DNA of 40,906 bases from a virus, in IMG/VR virus record IMGVR_UViG_3300033145_001122, positions 1 to 40,906 of that record. One strand, 5' to 3'. Positions 36,601 to 40,906 of the stretch are shown piece after piece (position 1 is the stretch's first letter; every line of letters begins with the position of its first letter). The translations under genes and the position numbers were made by a program. The notes beneath the pieces were generated by a model. The model was given only the letters and a program-made list of their open reading frames with translations, was not told the origin of the DNA and ran no database searches.

Positions 36601-38526
36601 ATGCCAGCAGCGACAGCAAAAACAGAAAGAACCTGGGAAGATTTAGTAGATAGTGATGCCCGTGATTTTTACAAGGGGTTTTTAATCAGTAAAGCACATC
36701 GCGTTAACTCCGGATGGGAAAGCAATGCTGAAAAAAGCGAACGATTTTATCGTGGTGATCAATGGGAGACAAAAGACAAACAAGAACTTAGAAATACGAA
36801 TCGTGCACCATCGGTATTCAATATGATTCTACCTGCCGTTGATCTTATTCTGGGGCACATGATCCAGAACAGAATCGATATTATGACCAAAGCGGTCGAT
36901 AGATACGCCGATCCATATATAGCACGCCTTTTGAACCAAGTTATTAAACAGATAGAGAAATCTAATTTATTGTCATTTGAACGCAAAGAAATGTTCATGG
37001 ATGGGTTAATAACGGGTGTGGGTATTATCGAAAAATGGTGGGATACAGAAGAGAATATCGAAGGTAAAATAAAAGCACAGCAGCGAGATTCATGGGATTT
37101 CTTCCTCGACCCCTATTTCAAGAAATATGATTATTCCGATGCACGCGTACTTTATCGTGAGATATGGTACGACAGGGATCAAATAAAAAGAAAATACGGG
37201 AAAAAGGTTGCTGAACAAATAACGTATATGGCGCCGATGGCGGAAGAATTTCCAACGGGAATTGTTCAACATGAATACAATAAACCGGCTGATTACGGAA
37301 ATGCGGGTGGGTATTCAGAGCCTGTATCAGATAAACTTTCCAGCGAATTGGGTTATGACCGTAAGGGTAAACTGATACGTGTGATTGAGGAATATAAAAA
37401 AGTATGGGAAGAGGTTGAAGTTTATTATGACGAAGAAACGGAAAAATGGGAAAATGTCAGCGCTCTTTCGGATGACGAAAGAGAATTGATTAAAGATACA
37501 ATAATAAAAACTAATAAACCGCATATACATTTAAGAACGCTTATAGGAATGGAAGTTGTTCAAGATGTTGCACTCGAAGCCACGGAATTTTACCATTTAT
37601 TCGAATTTTATTTTCCATATTTCATCAACGGTAAATATATGGGTGTGATAAAAAATCTTTTCTATCCGCAGGAAGAGGTAAATAAACGCCATAGCACTAT
37701 TGTTCATATTCTATCGTCAATGGCTAATACAGGTATTTTTTATACAGAAGATGCTTTCAGCAATGAAGATGAGCAGGATTTAAACGATAAATTAGCAAGA
37801 AACGATGTGGCAATAAAAGTAGACAGACTTTATGATGACAGAAACCAAAAAACAATCGAATATAGAAAACCACCGGATGTTCAACCAATATACGAACGGT
37901 TGGAGGATACAGGAAAAGAAGATGTAAAATATATCAGTGGTGCTGGTGATGCAATACAGGGTATAAGCCAGAGAAAACAATCGGGTGTGGCTAAGAGAAT
38001 AGAAGTAGCGCAATCGGCGGTAAGACTTACAGGTATAATTGAAAATTATGTGCATACGTTAGTGTTGGGTGCAAAAGGGTTTTTATGGCATATACAGAAT
38101 TATTATACCACAGAGACAATGGTACGTATATATGGCGAACGCATGGGTGAAACAGACGAGGAAATTACACTTAATAAACAGGCAATGAATGCAATCGCAA
38201 ACGATATAACGATAGGTGAATACGATATAGTTGCTTCGGTTGAAAGACAAACACCCACAGAACGTGAACACACATTCTGGAAATTAAATGAACTTCAAAA
38301 AGCAACACCAGAATTTGCCGACATAATCGGAGAAGTAGTGCTGGGATTATTCGATTTACCCGAAAAAGACATAATACTGGCAAAATGGCGAGAAAGACAA
38401 CAGATGACCCAAAAAATGCAGCAAATGGGGATGATGCAGCAAAATAATCCCAATAGAGGCCCCATAAGGTCTGCACCGCGGCCAAGTGCGGGGCCGGTAA
38501 GGATACCACAAAGAGTACAAAGTTAA
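36601..38526 (+). CDS. Portal protein (P22-like)
   Basis: A 641-residue protein; ATG 36601 has GGAAGG upstream. Its N-terminal region matches portal proteins: FYKGFLISKAHRVNSGWESN and the following ERFYRGDQW, then FNMILPAVDLILGHMIQNR. A DSWDFFLDPYFKKYDYSDAR segment and a C-terminal glutamine/methionine-rich tail (QQMTQKMQQMGMMQQNN) are typical of large P22-type portals. Confidence 0.88.
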   Translation: MPAATAKTERTWEDLVDSDARDFYKGFLISKAHRVNSGWESNAEKSERFYRGDQWETKDKQELRNTNRAPSVFNMILPAVDLILGHMIQNRIDIMTKAVDRYADPYIARLLNQVIKQIEKSNLLSFERKEMFMDGLITGVGIIEKWWDTEENIEGKIKAQQRDSWDFFLDPYFKKYDYSDARVLYREIWYDRDQIKRKYGKKVAEQITYMAPMAEEFPTGIVQHEYNKPADYGNAGGYSEPVSDKLSSELGYDRKGKLIRVIEEYKKVWEEVEVYYDEETEKWENVSALSDDERELIKDTIIKTNKPHIHLRTLIGMEVVQDVALEATEFYHLFEFYFPYFINGKYMGVIKNLFYPQEEVNKRHSTIVHILSSMANTGIFYTEDAFSNEDEQDLNDKLARNDVAIKVDRLYDDRNQKTIEYRKPPDVQPIYERLEDTGKEDVKYISGAGDAIQGISQRKQSGVAKRIEVAQSAVRLTGIIENYVHTLVLGAKGFLWHIQNYYTTETMVRIYGERMGETDEEITLNKQAMNAIANDITIGEYDIVASVERQTPTEREHTFWKLNELQKATPEFADIIGEVVLGLFDLPEKDIILAKWRERQQMTQKMQQMGMMQQNNPNRGPIRSAPRPSAGPVRIPQRVQS

Positions 38527-38542
38527 TATTAATAACGGATAC

Positions 38543-38580
38543 CGCCTAAAAGACCCCGATCGGGATACTCATAAAAGGCG
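38543..38580 (+). promoter_or_regulatory. Hairpin between portal and scaffold genes
   Basis: CGCCT (38543-38547) pairs with AGGCG (38576-38580), and the palindrome CCCGATCGGG (38555-38564) sits inside. It ends 12 bases before AAGGAG. No T-run. It may attenuate transcription or stabilise the scaffold/capsid mRNA. Confidence 0.5.
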
Positions 38581-38602
38581 ACCCGAAACAAGGAGTTTTA
38601 CA

Positions 38603-39616
38603 ATGTTACAACCAACAGCCAACGCTATTAATTTCGCAAAAGTAGGAACCGACGAAAGCACGCCCGAAGAAGATCAAGCTGCTCTTGAACAGTTGTTTGC
38701 GATGGATGAAGGAACCTATACACCACCAGAACCTAAGGATACCATTTCTAAAAAAGAAACGCCCGAAGGTAATGCAGGGGAAGAGGTAATCCAACAGACA
38801 GAAGAGGAAGTTTCTGAACCAGAATCTGAAACTGATGAAGATGATACCGGAAAAGAAACAGAAACCGCATCTACAGAAGCAAAAAATCAGAAAAACTGGG
38901 AAGAAGAATATAAAAACCTCAAGGCAAAACACGAGAATCTTCAGAAGCTTCAAGGAAGACAAGCGGTAGAACTTGGCGAATTACGCCAAGGGAGAGAGCA
39001 ATACGAAGAAGTTCGGTCACTTATCAACGGCAATCCTCATATAGCACAGGCACTTTTAAACGCAAGAACGGGCACCCCACAAGATCAGGCATTCCCCGAA
39101 GAAGAATTTGATCCGATGGATCCGAAAAGCGTTGAGAAACTTGTATCAAAAAAAATGGCTGAGTATGATCAGAAACGTCAACAAGCAGCCCGGGCTGAAC
39201 AACAGAGAAATTATCAAACTGCTGTAACCACAAGAAGCAAATTAACACAGGATAGACTTATTGCCTCCGGTGTGGCAGAAGATACTGTTGTGAAAAACAT
39301 GGCCAAATTAACTCAGGACACAATAAATGGTTTGGGCCCTGAAATTGCCATGTATTGGGCGAATAAAGATGCTGACCTTGCGAAAGCCAGAAAAGAGGGG
39401 CGAGACGAGGCAATAGCAGAACTGAAAAAGAAACAAAAAACAGCAGTTCGTGCGACTGGTACGACCTCCTCAAAAGGAATTAAGGGAACAGCGGGTAAAG
39501 TCGATATTACGCAGATAAACTCTGCACAGGCAAGTAAATATATAGACACTTTGCCAGATGGTCATCCTGATATCGAAAAGATTGCAAAATTAATCGCTGA
39601 GGGAAAAATGAAATAA
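38603..39616 (+). CDS. Scaffolding protein
   Basis: A 337-residue protein. The N-terminal 130 residues are highly acidic and disordered (EEEVSEPESETDEDDTG). Residues 120-250 are coiled coil (NLKAKHENLQKLQGRQ, KMAEYDQKRQQAARAEQQRN). The C-terminus is lysine-rich. Position between portal and capsid genes is diagnostic. It guides procapsid assembly. Confidence 0.8.
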   Translation: MLQPTANAINFAKVGTDESTPEEDQAALEQLFAMDEGTYTPPEPKDTISKKETPEGNAGEEVIQQTEEEVSEPESETDEDDTGKETETASTEAKNQKNWEEEYKNLKAKHENLQKLQGRQAVELGELRQGREQYEEVRSLINGNPHIAQALLNARTGTPQDQAFPEEEFDPMDPKSVEKLVSKKMAEYDQKRQQAARAEQQRNYQTAVTTRSKLTQDRLIASGVAEDTVVKNMAKLTQDTINGLGPEIAMYWANKDADLAKARKEGRDEAIAELKKKQKTAVRATGTTSSKGIKGTAGKVDITQINSAQASKYIDTLPDGHPDIEKIAKLIAEGKMK

Positions 39617-39644
39617 TAAAAAAATAAAAAGGAAGTGAAATAAA

Positions 39645-40865
39645 ATGTCAACATATCCAGACAGTACGCTCGGTACAGAAGGATCGGGTTATGGTTTACC
39701 CGGGGCAACTGATCGAGTAGCATTAGTATATAAAATCGCAGATAGAAGACTGCGCAAGGAACACGTTGATGGTATGGTGTTTACCCCCTGGATTGGTAAA
39801 GAAGGGGAAATGTCACCTATCATCACAAAAACCGATCTCACAAAAAATAAAGGCGAGCAAATTCGTATGGCATTGCTGCCTAAACTTGATGAGTACGGCA
39901 AGCCAGGTGATCTTACGGTGCTTCAGAGCGAAGAGGTAATGGATTTCTCATATCAGGACGTATATGTGAACCAGTTACGTCATGCGATTAGAACAGTTGG
40001 TAGAGCAAGTGATCAGCGTGGATTATTCAGTATAATCGAAAATGCACGACCTGCTCTTACAAGCTGGCTTAACCAGAGAAAAGAAGCGGAATTTTTCCGC
40101 ACTGTTTATTACGGTTGGCCGGCTTTCATTCACTGCGGTACGACATACGGTGGGCTTAATATTAATAGCCATATCGCCAAACCATGTCGTTACTGGTATT
40201 GCATGGATGAGGAGAATAACGCCATTACTTATAGTGCTACCGATGCGACTTACGAGACAAGTATTGAGACAGCAGAGGGCACGCTTGCCAATACGCCTAC
40301 CGATTGGTTCTCGCCTCAAGCACTTATCTCAATGGCTGCGAAGATGAGACAACTTAATTTCCCCATGATTGATTTTAAGGGATTTACGGGTTATCTCTGT
40401 ATTCTGCACCCTAATCAGGTTGCACAGTTACAAACGCATGAAAAATGGTTTGAGGCAAACATAACAGCAGGCCCGCGTGACGAAAAAGGTAATGCAGTCT
40501 TTAAAGGAGTGGGTAATGCGAGAGAAGTTGGTTGCTGGGGTGGATTCTATATCATGGAATCAAATAAAATCGATTCGAGTAATCCCAGTACGCTTTATAC
40601 CGATTCCACACCTATAGCCGGTGCTGCGGAAGCGAATGTTAAACGTGCTATTTGCATGGGTGCTAATGCGTTAGCTTATGCAGTTGCCGATGAACCTCAT
40701 TTTGAAGTTGAGAGCATTGACTACAAAAATCAAACCGGTGTGGCTGTTGTAACTAATTTCGGTATCGCGCGTGCTGATTATACGCTCGACGTTTCAGCCA
40801 CGGCAACGATTACCGCGCAGCATACTATGGTTCTTTCTTCATTCAGCCCCGATGCTGCGGTGTAA
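39645..40865 (+). CDS. Major capsid protein (N4-gp56 family)
   Basis: A 406-residue protein with AAAAGGAAGTG as SD. The pattern RMALLPKLDEYGKPGDLTVL, VMDFSYQDVYVNQLRHAIRT and GRASDQRGLF, plus a C-terminal GFTGYLCILHPNQVAQLQ, is that of N4-gp56/DUF4043 capsid proteins with the HK97 fold. The gene reads through the end of the window and its last 72 bases recur at the start. Confidence 0.88.
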   Translation: MSTYPDSTLGTEGSGYGLPGATDRVALVYKIADRRLRKEHVDGMVFTPWIGKEGEMSPIITKTDLTKNKGEQIRMALLPKLDEYGKPGDLTVLQSEEVMDFSYQDVYVNQLRHAIRTVGRASDQRGLFSIIENARPALTSWLNQRKEAEFFRTVYYGWPAFIHCGTTYGGLNINSHIAKPCRYWYCMDEENNAITYSATDATYETSIETAEGTLANTPTDWFSPQALISMAAKMRQLNFPMIDFKGFTGYLCILHPNQVAQLQTHEKWFEANITAGPRDEKGNAVFKGVGNAREVGCWGGFYIMESNKIDSSNPSTLYTDSTPIAGAAEANVKRAICMGANALAYAVADEPHFEVESIDYKNQTGVAVVTNFGIARADYTLDVSATATITAQHTMVLSSFSPDAAV

Positions 40866-40906
40866 CTTTTGAAACTTGAGGTGTTTATATGGCACCTCAA
40901 GTTGAG
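40793..40906. repeat. Terminal direct repeat, right copy (circular overlap)
   Basis: Exact copy of 1-114. It includes the capsid C-terminus and the 11-bp hairpin (40873-40903). See left copy. Confidence 0.95.

Noticed and set aside
1-40906. Diversity-generating retroelement or retron
   Set aside because: No reverse transcriptase motif (YxDD) was found in any translated frame I examined, and no template/variable repeat pair is seen.

Overview
The window is a complete or near-complete genome of a temperate, short-tailed (podovirus-like) phage. The first 114 bases (1-114) recur exactly as the last 114 (40793-40906), so the molecule closes on itself as a unit of about 40,792 bp. The start lies in the last codons of the major capsid gene. 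DNA is AT-rich, genes are tightly packed, all three stops are used as stops, and most starts have a strong Shine-Dalgarno (GGAGG-like) sequence. A secreted outer-membrane-like lysogenic protein and many Sec signal peptides point to a Gram-negative host; the strong SD signals and TTGACA-type promoters fit less well with typical Bacteroidia. I cannot name the host.

Layout on the circle. (1) Late block, rightward: 33284 through the end and on through 1 to 14133. It holds small leader genes, a strong intrinsic terminator (34262-34328), small and large terminase, portal, scaffold, an N4-gp56-like capsid protein, head-tail adaptor, tail nozzle, receptor-binding or decoration proteins, three ejection-type proteins, a holin candidate, an M15 peptidase endolysin, a small NrdD-like glycyl-radical-tail protein and a small basic protein. 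(2) A tRNA 3'-end-like sequence (14131-14155) that looks like an attP core. (3) Lysogeny block, leftward (14255-17625): HNH nuclease, tyrosine integrase, a secreted barrel-like protein and an S24-type repressor. (4) A divergent operator/promoter region (17607-17812). (5) Early/replication block, rightward (17813-29202): duplicated Cro-sized genes, structured non-coding elements, an excisionase-like protein, RNA ligase, metallophosphoesterase, annealing protein plus Cas4/RecB-like nuclease, a lambda-O-like initiator with internal iterons, a DnaC-like loader, a DNA methyltransferase and a RuvC-like resolvase. (6) Leftward block of small accessory genes (29266-32430), driven from a control region rich in palindromes (32473-33283).

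The plan resembles lambda/P22: repressor and Cro-like control, origin inside the initiator gene, host polymerase recruited through a helicase loader, recombination by an annealing protein and an exonuclease, and a podovirus virion. Three things stand out. Six consecutive tail-region proteins carry Sec-type signal peptides. There are at least three unexplained structured elements (18016-18181; the tandem pair 18764-18865 and 18872-18935; 21915-21999) around an RNA ligase. A stand-alone protein resembles only the glycyl-radical tail of anaerobic ribonucleotide reductase.
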